A DNA stretch of 64,000 bases from Trametopsis cervina (lineage: Eukaryota > Basidiomycota > Agaricomycetes > Polyporales > Irpicaceae). This document shows positions 52,844-64,000 of the stretch, piece by piece (positions within the stretch are counted from its first letter, which is position 1; the number at the start of each line of letters is the position of its first letter). The translations under genes were made by a program, and so were the position numbers. The stretch is taken from the NCBI GenBank assembly GCA_022385755.1, contig MU278348.1:1679470-1743469 (forward strand), read 5' to 3'. The notes under the pieces are model-generated. The model did not search any database and was not told the origin of the DNA. It worked only from the letters and a program-made list of their open reading frames with translations.

Positions 52844-53409
52844 GTTGAATTAATTAGCTTTTGCACGTAACGTGTGTCTTGAGAGAGCGAGGGAGTGGTA
52901 CGAGGCTGTAACGAAGGAAGCGGTCTACGCTCAACGAGTACTGACTAGCAGCTAGAAGGACTGTGGTTGCGGTAGGCTCGACTAAAGCCAAGACCCTCTA
53001 GTGAGACACGCGTTAGTCGCGGTAGGATGCAGGCGACAGGGGCACTGACCGCTAAAAGCGAAAAGAAAGAGGAAGGCGAAGCGAAAGGGAAGGGAGATGG
53101 GGGTGAAGGACACGAAGGCTGGACTCTCGTCGCCGCCCTTTTGAATGCATCGGCTGATGGAATTGCAGTCCGCAACAAGATCAAATCAAGTGGAAGGGAG
53201 AGTGATCCTGTCTCCTTAGAAACATCAGTGTGTCACTCAGCGAGCCTGTCACATCCCTTCCCATTGGCTCGGGCGTGATAGATCACGCTCATTGGCTGTG
53301 ACTCCCGCTGACACTCGCGCAAAACGGCCGCAATCCTAGCCGGACTATTATTATACTATAATTCACGCACACAACGAGCCCTACAGACAGCACACAATCC
53401 CCCCTTCGT
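52844..53409. other. Intergenic region
   Basis: 566 nt between the Thr-rich gene start and the 3' end of the carrier gene. Lys/Glu-rich plus frames around 53027-53278 come from a purine-rich run and have no homology. AT-rich sequence at 53340-53360 (attattatactataattc) may belong to the carrier gene's 3' UTR. Confidence 0.4.
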
Positions 53410-56400
53410 CTACGCAGAGCGAGGCCCAAAGTTGCCGTGCACATCCAGCAGGATCCTAAGGGCATTTCGGGCACGCACCTTTGCCAAGTCTTCTGGTTGC
53501 GAAGTGAACGTCGTTTCCACGTCCCTGGGTTTCTCATGGAAGGGATACTGCCGGCGACCCAATCAGCACTCAGCCTCGTTACCGCGGCATCCTCACTCAC
53601 AGCAAGATACTATAAAACAATCACGCATTAGTCGCATGTCTCCTCTCCGCTGTGCGCACACTCACTTTGTGCAGATACTCGTACGCAACTAGCGTGAATC
53701 CGAACTGCGGACTGCTACGGATGATACGCGCAGGTCCGCCCTTGAAGAACGCCTTGAACCCCTCCTCGCGGTCTGTCGCGGCATCATATAATCAACCTGT
53801 GTCAACATACACCCACATCCCACACTCACATATCTTCTGGAATGCGTCGCCCATTCCCTTGTACGTAGTGTGGCCGGCCTTGGCTTCCGTCTGCAAACGC
53901 GTCTTGACGACATCTGCATTGCACGTGCATCAGTAAATCTAGCATGATTGATGATTGTCATTTGCTTGATTCCGCACCTGCAGGCGTTGTGAGGTATGCA
54001 GCAGGCATACCGCTGTACGGGGTGAACAGGCAGCGTCAGTCAGCCATCGATGGGCCACAGACGTTGCGATAGAATCGACTCACGCAATGGCGGCGGACGC
54101 CAACGTCTCGAGGAATGACAGCTGTTTCCCATTGTAGCCCTCATGGAAGATGTCCTTCTTGAGATGAGCATACGACGGAAAGTAGATCGCCGAGAATGGG
54201 ATATCTCGAAGTAAACATGCCGACGCGCCCTTGTAGAGACCCACCAACCCGAGCTGTCGCACGATATGAGCAGCGCCCTTGGGCACTGCCCCCTCCAATT
54301 TCGCGGCCTCGCCTTGCATCTGCAAACGAATTTTGCTGGTGTCCCATCAATCAGTTACGTCATCATGAAACAATGAGATGCATAGCCTACACAATTTCCA
54401 AAGGATTCGTGAATATCTGTCAACACCGTGACGGGCCCGTTAGCCATAGCATCCAACTGCCAATTATCGACAGACTTGCCACTTGACAGCCACCGGCAGT
54501 ACCACCAGCGATGAACTCCCAGTACAACTTTATCCTCCCAGTCTCGGGATCCATCGCACGAGATCTGACAAAGTCATTGACTGTCAGCTTGATCGCCTTC
54601 TCCGGGGCGACCCCCTATGTCGAAAACATTGCCATCAGTTCGTACCAGTGCAAGAACACATGTCGATCACGGGCTCACGATTAGCTGCGGACCCAAGCCG
54701 CGATAAAAACCAACAAATCCCTCATTATGGAACACCTTCCGGACACAGTCCATGCTGTTCTTGTACAGCAACTGCCCTACAACCGTACTCCGTTGATTTT
54801 GCATGCGGGTCTAGGAACGTTATAAGCGAGTACTCCTTTCGTTTACGCGGGTCACACTCTACCTTCACTACACGGAAATATCAGCTCAGTTCAACTGTAT
54901 AGCCAAACGGAACTCACCAAGATCGATAGGATATACGATCGTGGCCCCGAAGGCACCAGCAATTCCTGTGCAAACGCGTTTTAGATGCCGGCCTAGCAAG
55001 CGGGTTGTTCGTCATACCTCCTAGGAAGAAATTGTACACTGAATGCGCAACCTCGTGGACGACGTTCATTGTCGTTGATGCCTCTATCGGAGTATTGCCG
55101 GCACCGACGGACGGAGCCTGCCAACGGGGATCAAGCAGCTGAGCGAAGTCGATGAGGGCCAAACGTTGTGATGGCGTGCCGCGGCTTGCGAAGTGGAAAA
55201 TTATGGATGCCTCCATGGGTGTAAAGAGAGCGTAGCGCGTGCTGGCCGCGCAGTGGTTGAGGAAGTCGGACTGGTCGATGCGACCGTCCTTCGACTTGCT
55301 TGTCGCTTCGCGAATTATACTACAGGTGCGCATAAGCATGAGCTGGAGGAATCTGCTTGCAGACACTCACCGTTCCACCATATCCATTTCTGCCAAACAC
55401 GAAGAGATGTGTGTTCGTTCGTTGAGCGTAAAAGATAATTTGCGTACCTCTAATAACATTATGGAACGCGCTGACTTCGGAGTAGGAGATTCGCCCGCCA
55501 GGGGACAGAGTGCATAGTGTAGGGAGCCTCTCTATGACGGCCTCGGAGAGTTTGTGGCCAGCAAGTTCCTAGATACAAGGCTGTCAGCCCTTGCTTGCGT
55601 CATAGGTCGGTCCAACTTACCAGGACGATACGTTTGAACTGGTCGGGGCGAATGAAGCCGTCCTCGTCTTGGTCGAAATATTTAAATGCTTGACGGAGCC
55701 TCTCGCCCTGCAGGCCCTTCATTAGCTGGGTGAATTCATTGTCTAAGAGGCCAGGTGAGTCATTCTCAAGTCAACGCGCAAGCTGTAGTAGACGACGCAC
55801 ATCCAAGGACGTGTGTGCCGTTCTTCTTTCCAAGATAGAGTTTAACCCATTCGCTAAGTACCGGTGTAAGCGCGTGGAGTGGATACGATTGTAATGGAGT
55901 CATAGCTCACCCATCGAAATCGAAAGGAATGTTATCAGAAGTGATTGTGTTTTTGAAGACGTTTTTGAATTCGTCGTAAGTAATGGTACCAGAATTATCT
56001 CTAAAGCATGCACATGAGAGGACACACAAAGCAGACTCAAGCGGGCGGGCGTACACATCAAAATATTGGAACGCTATCCAGTAGTCCGCGTCCGCTCTCT
56101 TCAGGATGGTCTCAAACACAACGAAGTCATCCCACGAGACGAGCCCACGCTTTGTCGTGTCGGCGACGCGAAACAAGGTCGCGAATTGAGAACGACCTAT
56201 TTTGGTCAGGTCTGTCTTCGGCGCGATGGCATTTACGAATTGGTCGGCGTTGAGGTACCTAGCGTACACAGTCAATAATCCACACCCGGATACACAGCTC
56301 AATCACATACTTTTCGCCATCGACTACGGACTGCGCGTTGGCATCGAAAGTCCTCCTCCATCGCTTTAATTCGTTCTCCGGGACAGCCATAGCACTCTTG

Positions 56401-56501
56401 ACGGTTTGAATGGCATTGACTGTGCGCGAGGTGACCGAAGATTGCGGCGGTGCTTCACAATGTACCGTGGAGAACAGCGAGCTGAAGGGGAACGGTGCCA
56501 T
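53410..56501 (-). CDS. AGC1: Mitochondrial aspartate/glutamate carrier with EF-hands (Agc1/citrin type)
   Basis: Multi-exon gene for a calcium-regulated inner-membrane carrier of the malate-aspartate shuttle. From ATG 56501 comes a short N-terminus ([11 protein letters not shown]), then a series of EF-hand units: [57 protein letters not shown] and [20 protein letters not shown]. Next are [20 protein letters not shown] and a linker ending [19 protein letters not shown]. Three carrier repeats carry the signatures YPIDLVKTRMQNQ, NPLEIVKIRLQMQ and [13 protein letters not shown]. Each is followed by Gly-x-x-Gly-x-hydrophobic-basic sequences ([30 protein letters not shown]). The C-terminal regulatory helix region ends GNFGPRSA at TAG 53412-53410. 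The domain plan matches SLC25A12/13. Confidence 0.94.
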
Positions 56502-56944
56502 GGTAGAGTCGAGTGTCGGAGCTCTGGTGTAGCGTGACGTTTAGTTGCTCGCGGTATCCCGCGGGTCGTGAAAAGGGTATAGGCTCAAGACGTCTAGAAA
56601 GCGCGAACTCTAGTGTCAAGAGAGGTATAGAGTAGTCTAAGCTGAGCTGCAGCTCGTCTAGGAGTGGAGGGGAGACAGCGAACGGGCAAAGCAAGAAGAG
56701 GCAAAAGTCCGGTGCAGGCAGTGGGCTGCTGTCCGCCAGCTGTTGCCTTCTCTTCGCCTTCTGCGCGCTCTGCGGGGTTAGATGTGATGACTAAGCAGAT
56801 TGAGATCATCAAACAGATCAAATTCCCCCTTCCGGAAGCACTTCAGCACGAATTCCCCCGGACGAGGCAGGGAGCCAATCAATACCCAGTTCCACCCGCT
56901 TGTCTTCCGTTATGAGGTAACAATCTCGGGGTAAGTGAGCGGGG
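56502..56944. other. Intergenic region
   Basis: 443 nt between the AGC1 start and the TRM5 stop. A plus frame (56664-56915) and a minus frame (56594-56821) have no recognisable domain. The AGC1 promoter must lie at the left. Confidence 0.4.
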
Positions 56945-58824
56945 TCAAGGCGCAAATGCGATTCTGCGGGGCAGTCTGAAGCTTATACAGTACATTTCTT
57001 TGTTGGGTGCTACAGACCTAACGTGAAATATCGACACCTCTGCCTCCAGTGAGTCCCCTAGTTGCTCCTCGACGCGCTGAGTGGAAAAGAGTCGGTGTCA
57101 GCGGAGGTAAGCGCCAATGTAAACTCCACTGACCTGGCGTATATCGACCTCGGCTTTGTCTAACTCGGCCTCTCGAGAAAAACAGTAGCAGTGCACCATA
57201 GGCATACTCGAGTCTTCGTCGTAAACACCGCTCAAATCCCGTCCGTTTGCATTCGCTGAGGTTAACAAACCGCGAAATGCGCCGAGAAAAGTGATCGCAG
57301 AGTCTGGAAGGTTCATAACGTATTGTGTGATACGACTTCGGGAGGGGCCGGTATTCTCTGAGGCATTTACGGCAGACGGACTGGAAGATTGTGCCTGAGA
57401 TACTCCTTGTTCGCGGGCTAGTTTCTTGGCTTTTAGTTGTTGCGTCCTGCTCACGGGGACGACTGGCGGGGGGAAAGGGTTCTCTAAGGCCCGGACTACA
57501 GACGACTTTATGAAGTCCTTGCCATCCTCACAAAACGATCGGACAAGAGTATCCACCTGCAAACAAGACAGACATAAGTCAGCTTCACCAAGGTGGTGGA
57601 AGGATGGATGCATACTTTATTATTGTCGATATTAATCTTGAGGTATTTATAGCTTTCGGGGTTCAGATCATTGGCGAGAACAGCGCAGCCCTTCTTAGCA
57701 GCGGGCAACGCGAACGGGCCAACGCCGGCGAAAACATCTGCGACAACGTCCTCGCGCGAAAATGAATCGACGAGTCGACCATGCTCGGTGTGCAACCTGG
57801 AGTTCCAGTAGACTTTTGAGAAGTCAAATGTGAATTTGCAGTCCGACTCGTGCTGAAAGCCTGTTAGAAGGAAGTCATGTGGAAGGGGTTTGCGCCTTAC
57901 GTGCTCTACGATGTAATCCGGCTCTCCTGCCAGTAGCTCCATTTGGAAGAAGCGGAACTGGGTGTGTATTGAATTAATCTTGTTGACCACCGTGCGTATA
58001 TGCCGATTTTTCTACTGTAATGGTCAACGCTTATGTTCCACTAGGATACAGCCAAACACTCACGTCGAGAATAACCTCGCCGATTAGGTATTTATACGGT
58101 AGATACTCATCATTTAAGTTGAGGTGAGCTGGATGGCCGTGAGTAGCGAACACAAAGAGCATCCGTGATATGCTTACCCATGTGGCCCACGGTCGCAAAT
58201 CCGGATGGCGCGCCCTCTACGAGCTCTTCAGGAAGCACGGCGGCAAGTATGTCATCTAGCGGACCGTCAGAACGTGGCAACGACTGCAGCCGCGAGTAAA
58301 TTATACCAGCGGTCCAATAGTCATAATCGAATTCAATGCTGTGTTTCTGCAAAGGCCCAGCCTGGGATGCTAGAAAGTCTCTAGCTTTCTCAGGGAGTTC
58401 AACTATCTTGCGCGTTATCAGAATATGCAAAGCATCCAGCGGTACATGATATGCACCTTCGCTACCAAATCTTAGGAGCACCAGACGCTCTCCATCTTGT
58501 GTTGGCATAACACTTTTCGTCTTTGGGAAATCAATGATAGTCCTGGGAAATGATGAGATTAGAGCTCAACCTACTGCGAAGATGTACGCACCCTCGCATG
58601 GCCTCTGCCTTGAGCACGACGCCTGCCTTGCTCGGTGGAACTTTTACCGCCAGGACTTCAACCGTCTTATGGAAGACGCTCCTGTCCAACTTGTCCTTCA
58701 TCTCCCGGTGAACGGGGGGAGAGATATCGACTGTCCCGCGTCCTGTCATGAGTGTGCTTAACCAAGATCGAGAACGCTGATTGCGGAAGATGGTGCTCCT
58801 AAACACATGAGCAATCGTGGTCAT
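56945..58824 (-). CDS. TRM5: tRNA (guanine37-N1)-methyltransferase Trm5
   Basis: Multi-exon gene for the m1G37 tRNA methyltransferase needed for reading-frame maintenance. ATG 58824 gives [20 protein letters not shown], a mitochondrial-type presequence. ATG 58749 ([20 protein letters not shown]) would give the cytosolic form. The D1 domain has [20 protein letters not shown] and [11 protein letters not shown]. The D2/Rossmann region has [35 protein letters not shown] and [20 protein letters not shown]. The SAM loop is [17 protein letters not shown], followed by [20 protein letters not shown] and [20 protein letters not shown]. The last exon ends RRIAFAP at TGA 56947-56945. All motifs are intact. 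Divergent from the TatD gene with 148 nt between starts. Confidence 0.94.
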
Positions 58825-58972
58825 CAAGGAGAGACCTTGAGGAGCGGCAAAGACGCCCACATACACATCTCCTCGCGCCCACCACAATCTACTATATCAT
58901 CCGTTCCAGATACCTCATAACTGCGCTCGCCACCCATCTTTCATAACGAACCAAATCTGCTATTCTATTGCG
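58825..58972. promoter_or_regulatory. Divergent promoter region (TRM5 / TatD-Scn1)
   Basis: Only 148 nt between the start codons. A further in-frame TRM5 ATG at 58887 would shorten this to 85 nt, which argues for the downstream starts. Confidence 0.4.
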
Positions 58973-60217
58973 ATGTGCCAAGCAGACGACAGCTCTACAG
59001 TAACTTCTTCACAGGATCTATCGCTCCCCGTGGACGTTTTGCCTCACGTTACGGACGTACACTGCCATCCAACAGACTCCCCGCTGTCGACGGAAGCGAT
59101 GGACGACTTGGCAATTCGTGTTTGTGCCATGGCCACCCGTGCAAGTGATCAATCACTTGTAAGGAGTCTAGCCTCAGCATACCCTCAGACGGTCATCCCG
59201 TGTTTCGGTCTGTAGTCCAAATCTTGGTCGCTTTCCTTGTACTGCTCATATCACCTCAACTCGGTCCTTTGATCTCCGGGCTGGGAACTATTTTGCTTTG
59301 TCGGGCAGGATATCATCCATGGTTCACGCACTGGATCTCGCTGAAGCCTTATGATTCCAAGGAGGCGCACTACAGGTCACTCTTCTTTGGTCCATCTTCG
59401 CAGAACGAAGAGTACCTCAAGGCCTTCGAGAAACTCCTCACCTTCCTTCCGGAACCCATACTACTCGATGATGTGTTGAGGGACTTGCGGGATAACCTTG
59501 TCGCTTTCCCCAATGCTATGCTTGGTGAGGTAGGCCTCGACCGTATCTGTCGTATTCCGTACGACACACCTGCACCTACGCCATACATGCTGCACGACGT
59601 CAAGCGCGAAATGTCGCCATTTACCATACCGCTAGAACATCAAGTTGCTATATTAGAAGCGCAACTCGACTTAGCGGTGGAGCTACGCCGGAACGTGAGT
59701 CTGCATAGCGTGAAGAGTGCGGATGCTACAGTCAAACTGTTCGAGAGAATGAAAGCCAAACATGGGGACAACTGGACTGAGATCAGTGTCGACCTCCACA
59801 GTTGCACAGTCAGCCCGCCCACTCTTAAAGATATCCAGGTGAGTCGTTTGTCCAAACACAAGCCGCGTACTGCTAACATGACTCCAGAGAAAACATCGTA
59901 ATGTCTTCATGTCTTTGTCCACAGCTATCAACGAACGGTCGCCAGGACACAGAGACCTAATCGCTGCATGCCCGGACGATCGCATCCTTGCAGAATCCGA
60001 TTATCCTGTTATCAGTCGCTCGACCCCTCAAACATGGAATATGATACTTAGGATTGCCGAAGTGAAGGGCTGGAATGTCGAACAAGAGTGGGTAGACGAT
60101 ACTCCTGAGGAGAACTGGGGTACGGTGCGCAAGCTAGAGCGGAATTGGATACTCTTTGAGAAAGGCAGGCATACGTTACCCCCGAAGAAGAAGAGCCGCA
60201 ACCGCGCGCCTGCTTAA
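58973..60217 (+). CDS. TatD-type metal-dependent hydrolase, Scn1-like
   Basis: Three-exon gene for a TatD/Scn1 family hydrolase (about 335 residues). The first exon (58973-59207) ends in Phe and half a Gly codon, which is rebuilt as GYHPWF after the intron. The metal-binding opening motif is VTDVHCHPTDSPL (His-x-His). Others are NAMLGEVGLDRICRIPYDTP for the bridging Glu, then LELRRNVSLHSVKSADATVK and ISVDLHSCTVSPPTLKDIQ for the other His ligands. The last exon carries DDRILAESDYPVISRSTPQT, with the final metal Asp. Fission yeast Scn1 was found as a Cut9-interacting protein; family members are nucleases or amidohydrolases. The C-terminal extension ends in a basic KKKSRNRAPA tail. Ligand set looks complete. 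Confidence 0.88.
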
Positions 60218-60362
60218 TGAACAGATCAGCCTCTGCTATCAATCCTTGGCATAACGCTACAAAGACAAATGTATCATAGATTAATCCCATTTCAGACACG
60301 AGTTGTATCAATCAAAAGAAGGATGACTATATTACGGATAGCGCGATAAATACGTCTCTCGT

Positions 60363-61302
60363 TCAGAACATGTAGGTGAGTAGGAGAACCATGCAAAGTC
60401 CAATGATACAGCCAATAATGATAGCATCCCTCCTTCGTCGAGTTTTGATCATGCCGAGCAGGTTGTTGATCCCAGGTATCTGGTCTGGAGGAACTGGGGT
60501 TAGATCGTCATCCAGCACATAACCGACGGAGACTCACTAAGTACGCCGCCCATACGGGTTTGGATACCGTTTAGTGTAGTACGCTGTCTTCCAAAATCGG
60601 CCCTTGTCTCATAGGCTTGCCTGATTAAAGAGTGAGAACATGACATGATACGACGATTCACCGCTACTTACGCGAGCATGTCATCGGTCATTCGATGTGA
60701 ACTGTCGATGTGGTCACGTTCTGCTAATAGGGAATCGGCTGCGGAGGACTTGTATGCACTGGAACCCAACTTGAGCAAGTAGCAGCCGAGTATGACTAGT
60801 TTGTAACATACTCTATATCGTTGCGCACACCAGTTAGAAGGTTGGCCTGATCCAGAGCATGTTGCACATTGGTCTAGACAATGGTAAGTATGCCGCACAT
60901 AAACCAGACGGGGAACTCCGAGATGCATACCTTCGTTCGTCTTAGCTCTTTCGAGTAATCCTGATACACTTCACGATGCCGTTGTATCGCACGAAGCATA
61001 GACTGAGAAGGCGGCGTGTCCGGGTCGTTAGAGAGCTTAGACATCTGGTCGTTGAGCTCGCCAAGCTAAAGCTAGTAGATTAGGGAGCCTTTACGCAGTA
61101 CAGTACAGTACGGACATGCCTTCTGCAGCAACTCTTCCACCTCTGCCTCCAGATCTCTCCACCGTTCAGCGGAGCCACTAGCCTCTATGTCCTCCTGGTT
61201 TCGCGTTATTGTTGACGCAAGACGCGAGTAGGACGTGAGTTTGGCATCAAATAGTGACTCAAGTGTTCTGCATTGTCGGTGGAGCGAGTCGTATTCCGTC
61301 AT
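60363..61302 (-). CDS. GOS1: Golgi v-SNARE Gos1 (GOSR1/GS28)
   Basis: Multi-exon gene for a Qb-SNARE of early-Golgi transport. From ATG 61302: MTEYDSLHRQCRTLESLFDA, then a helical N-terminal domain with RWRDLEAEVEELLQKLGELN and SMLRAIQRHREVYQDYSKEL. A heptad-rich SNARE motif region includes TRADFGRQRTTLNGIQTRM. It ends in INNLLGMIKTRRRRDAIIIG and the anchor CIIGLCMVLLLTYMF directly before TGA 60365-60363. The tail-anchored layout and length (about 225 residues) fit Gos1. The intron 61119-61066 uses a GC donor (AAG|GCATGT), since a GT donor would break the frame. In-frame ATGs further upstream exist (61416) but add unrelated sequence. Confidence 0.92.
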
Positions 61303-61821
61303 CTCGTGTATTCGTTCCGGGGTTAACGTGGTATATGACAGTGTATAGCGAACATGTAAGTAGGCGACAGTGAACTGTGCCTCAGGCTCGCAGCAGCGCC
61401 ACAATGCCGCCATCACGGGCGGTACCGAGATCGGATCCCCGATACCTTTAAAGGTTAGGAGCGCTTATTGAATTGCGCCGCCCCATGGACTTTGAATCGC
61501 TTGCTTCGATATGGTTCACTCGCATCTTACCTACTACCATCATGTTCTGAGAGTACTCAGGTATTGTGAGCACGAAACTCGCAGAACTTGCTCTACTATC
61601 TGTAGGTCGTGTAAAGCACGCCTCCCTGTATCCGCTCATTAACAGCATTCGATAGCAATTGGCATAGAAACTCCTAGGTTCCGTTAATATTGCGGGTCGT
61701 CATCCTTCATTGGTGCAAGCCTCTGATCGTGTGGTAAGGAAAGAAACTCCTACCGATATCGGAAATAGCTCATTATGACATAGCACCTCGCAGATAGATA
61801 GGACCTACGCCGTCATACATC
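61303..61821. other. Divergent intergenic region (GOS1 / BTB gene)
   Basis: 519 nt between divergent starts. A 66-codon minus frame at 61448-61648 has no recognisable feature and could at most be a leader exon. No clear TATA box. Confidence 0.4.
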
Positions 61822-62906
61822 ATGGTAGCAATGCAGCATCATTCTGCGCTATATTTCCAGGACGGAAACGTGGTATTGTCTGCGCACAACAAGACCAAGG
61901 ATTCCCGCTGCGCATTCCGTGTGCACCAGTCTGTTCTATGCAGGCATTCGCTCATCCTCGCAGATCTCTTCGAACTCCCACCGCTGAGAGACGAAGGCCC
62001 GCCACATGAGATAACAGAGACGTACGACGGTGTCTTGCACATCGCCATGCCGGACAACGCCGAGGATATTGAAAGCTTCCTGAACGTGCTGTACGACCCG
62101 TTGTAAGTACCCATCCTAACTTTGTGACAAATCTCAATACTGATAGCATCCGCAGAGGGAACGCGTACCGACGCTTCTGCCCGAATACCCCGGTGCTCGT
62201 CCACGGCGCGCTCAAGCTTTCCATCAAATACGAGTGCGAAGCCCTGCGCAACCGTCTCGTGGAATCCATCGAGGCCGACTGGCCGCAGACTCTTGCCCAA
62301 TGGGACGCACGACGATCCGAGGCTATCATCGCACGCTCAGAACACAGTCTCCGCACCCACGGGAAAATCAACGGGTTGTACCTCGACGACCGTCTACCCG
62401 AGCCTGCGTCCGCCATCCGCATCGCGTCCGACTTCGACATCCCCAGCATCCTCCCCGCCGCGTTCTACCAGCTCGCGTCGATCAGCACGGACGCAGACTG
62501 GGATCAGTACCGCTCGAACGCAGCGACAGAGGCGAAGCACCTTCGCTTCGGCGCACGCACGGCGCGCTGGAGTCTGCTCGACAAACGGGACCTTATGCGG
62601 CTCGTTCACGGCCAAAAGCTGCTTGCGGCGTACACCCGAGCCATCGGGACCGATATTTTTGGCTCGCGATGCCCGCGGAACGCAAAGGGCTGCAGCATAG
62701 CTCGCAGCGACTGTTGGAAATACCTCCAGGAAGATGCGCCCATTTCGATGGACGACCCGCTCGATATCCTGCACGACTGCATGTCGTTAAGCGACCTTCT
62801 GACGGACCTACCCTGCGCGACGTGCCTGGCGGATATCACCGCGCTGGCCGAGAAAAAGAGATCGGAATTGTGGAGGAGCCTGCCTGTGTTTTTCAATTTG
62901 CTGTGA
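61822..62906 (+). CDS. BTB/POZ-domain protein
   Basis: Two-exon gene (61822-62102 and 62149-62906) for a 345-residue protein of the large basidiomycete BTB family. The BTB fold runs over the first about 130 residues: ALYFQDGNVVLSAHNKTKDS, then CAFRVHQSVLCRHSLILADL, and DGVLHIAMPDNAEDIESFLN. After splicing follow VLYDPFIRRGNAYRRF, then VLVHGALKLSIKYECEALRN. The remainder is a BACK-like helical region (IASDFDIPSILPAAFYQLAS) and a Cys-rich C-terminal part (CPRNAKGC, CWKYL, CATCLADI) that may bind zinc. Such proteins are often Cullin-3 adaptors or transcription-linked, but no function is known for this group. Possible alternative start at MQHHSALYF, four residues in. Confidence 0.85.
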
Positions 62907-63105
62907 GCTGTATTTGTGTGCTTGATGGAGGACTCTCGGAATGGTTTCGTGGATGGCACGGACGCGTATGTTTGACTGTTACTGATGTATATTTAGTTCG
63001 TTCTGTTGTACTGTAGTGTCTATCTTCGTGTATGTATAACTGTAGCACACCGTCACTATCCTAGCTGTAAGACTTTTTGGTCGGGATCACTCGCTCGCAT
63101 CTCGC

Positions 63106-64000
63106 TCACGCCCACTTCTTCAAGATGTTGTCCACAGCGTCCCAAGTGTTTCCCTTGGTGCCCCAGATCTCACTGCTTTCCTCTCCCCACGTCTTCCATC
63201 CGAACAGCTCGCCGATGCTCAGCATAGTCTGCTTCACATCCGTCTGGTTGTATGCAACTCCGGTCGCCTTCTGCCCAACGAGGATCGAGACGAAGGTGTC
63301 CCATCGCTTGGCGTAGTACTCGCCAACGAGGCCAGCCCACTGCTTGGACGCATAGTCGTTGATCTGGCCGGTGGGGCCCCAGAGCGTGATCTGGTTGCGC
63401 GCCTGGTACTCGAGGAACGCCTCGTATGTCTCGTTCTTTCCGCCCCACTGCTTGGCGCCTGCGATCCAGGTGCTCAGCAGGAAGTTCTCGTTCGTGTAGA
63501 GCAGGCTGTCAAGGTCCTCGAGGATGTGGACGAGCGGGAGACCGGCACGGGCGACGTCCTGCGCGGTCGTCGTGGTTGAGTTCCAGACGGCGATGAGGTT
63601 GGAGTAGAGGTCAATGAATCGGTTCGCGACGAGCTGACGCGCGATTTCAGTCACGTCGAATGCGAACTCGGGGGCTTTGCGCAGGGATGGGGTGGACTTG
63701 GAAGCTTTCACGAGGAGTTCGAGAGCGGCAAGGATAGTAGAGTTGGTGTCATAGGGGATCAGTGTTGGGTGGTGACCTATATATCATATGTATGCGGTCA
63801 GTTATAAATTGCAATCAAATGAATAAGTGAAGTGTACGAACCGCCCAATCCAACCAAGCTCTTCGGGTCTGCGTTGGGGGTGAGCTCGAAGATGCTCTTG
63901 ATGGTAGCTTGAGCATTGGGGTTCGTGGTGTTGTACACCGTCGACGCGAGGATTTGCCAAGCCTTGTTAACGTTGCTTGGGAGGGTCTTCACGCCGTACC
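63106..64000 (-). CDS. Alpha-N-acetylglucosaminidase (GH89), C-terminal part, runs off right edge
   Basis: Minus-strand gene whose 5' part lies beyond the window. At least two exons are visible, 63711-63106 extending to about 63773, and one from about 63841 to the edge, separated by a short intron. The visible protein matches the C-terminal domain of NAGLU-type GH89 enzymes, which remove terminal alpha-GlcNAc. It starts LPSNVNKAWQILASTVYNT, then VGLGG, then the helical tail region DVTEIARQLVANRFIDLYSN. LVHILEDLDSLLYTNENFLL, NQITLWGPTGQINDYASKQW and LVGEYYAKRWDTFVSIL follow. It ends ILKKWA at the stop near 63106. The catalytic domain is outside the window. Several N-x-T/S sites fit a secreted or vacuolar enzyme. 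Confidence 0.88.

Noticed and set aside
53027..53278. Lys/Glu-rich plus frame upstream of the carrier 3' end
   Set aside because: Arises from a purine-rich run; no homology and no start or splice context.
1..64000. CRISPR arrays, prophage, insertion sequences, bacterial-type operons
   Set aside because: The window is eukaryotic with spliced genes; no regularly spaced direct repeats, transposase motifs or terminal inverted repeats were found by eye.

Overview
This window is nuclear DNA from a filamentous basidiomycete, most likely an Agaricomycete of polypore type. The protein-coding genes are split by many short GT-AG introns, mostly about 50-60 nt. Gene content is typically fungal: WSC domain, Pfa4 palmitoyltransferase, fused MOCS1, EF-hand aspartate/glutamate carrier and secreted RNase T2. 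The aspartic protease most resembles the polyporopepsin group. No rRNA, CRISPR array, transposon or convincing tRNA was seen. Exon coordinates were worked out by hand from splice consensus, reading phase and family motifs.

Layout, left to right. 1-2.5 kb: the 3' end of an alkaline ceramidase gene, then a small secreted WSC protein. 2.7-11.4 kb: mitochondrial EF-Ts (minus) facing NAF1 (plus); a PEHE-like nuclear protein; a mitochondrial-type protein with arginine-rich repeats and a 6-nt microexon; and the DHHC palmitoyltransferase Pfa4. 11.5-16.8 kb: a tandem-bromodomain RSC-type protein, an ACT-domain protein and a secreted ribonuclease T2, all on the minus strand. 18.4-24.8 kb: a membrane-anchored aldehyde dehydrogenase (Msc7 type), a RING-H2 ubiquitin ligase, and a secreted A1 aspartic protease whose first catalytic Asp reads as Asn. 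24.8-29.3 kb: a gene-poor stretch with a few unassigned open frames and one orphan gene. 29.3-39.1 kb: an ARMT1/DUF89 protein, Utp13 (90S pre-ribosome), a forkhead factor and a NIPSNAP protein. 39.4-44.1 kb: a type II membrane glycosyltransferase-like protein and the MoaA-MoaC fusion of molybdenum cofactor synthesis. 44.4-50.5 kb: a GNAT-like protein, an amidase and a TXNDC17-type thioredoxin. 51.2-64 kb: a threonine-rich secreted protein, the mitochondrial aspartate/glutamate carrier, tRNA m1G37 methyltransferase Trm5, a TatD/Scn1-type hydrolase, the Golgi SNARE Gos1, a BTB protein, and the C-terminal part of an alpha-N-acetylglucosaminidase running off the right edge.

The genes do not form a biosynthetic cluster. 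Most are housekeeping genes of the nucleolus, mitochondrion and Golgi, interspersed with secreted or wall proteins. The most interesting signals lie in gene structure. (1) In the MOCS1-type gene, one intron begins inside a Gly-Gly-stop, so retention would give a free MoaA protein ending in Gly-Gly and splicing would give the MoaA-MoaC fusion. (2) Tiny exons (4, 6, 15, 16 and 17 nt) recur, and two of them cut through catalytic motifs. (3) A GC-AG intron occurs in GOS1. (4) The aspartic protease looks catalytically degenerate.
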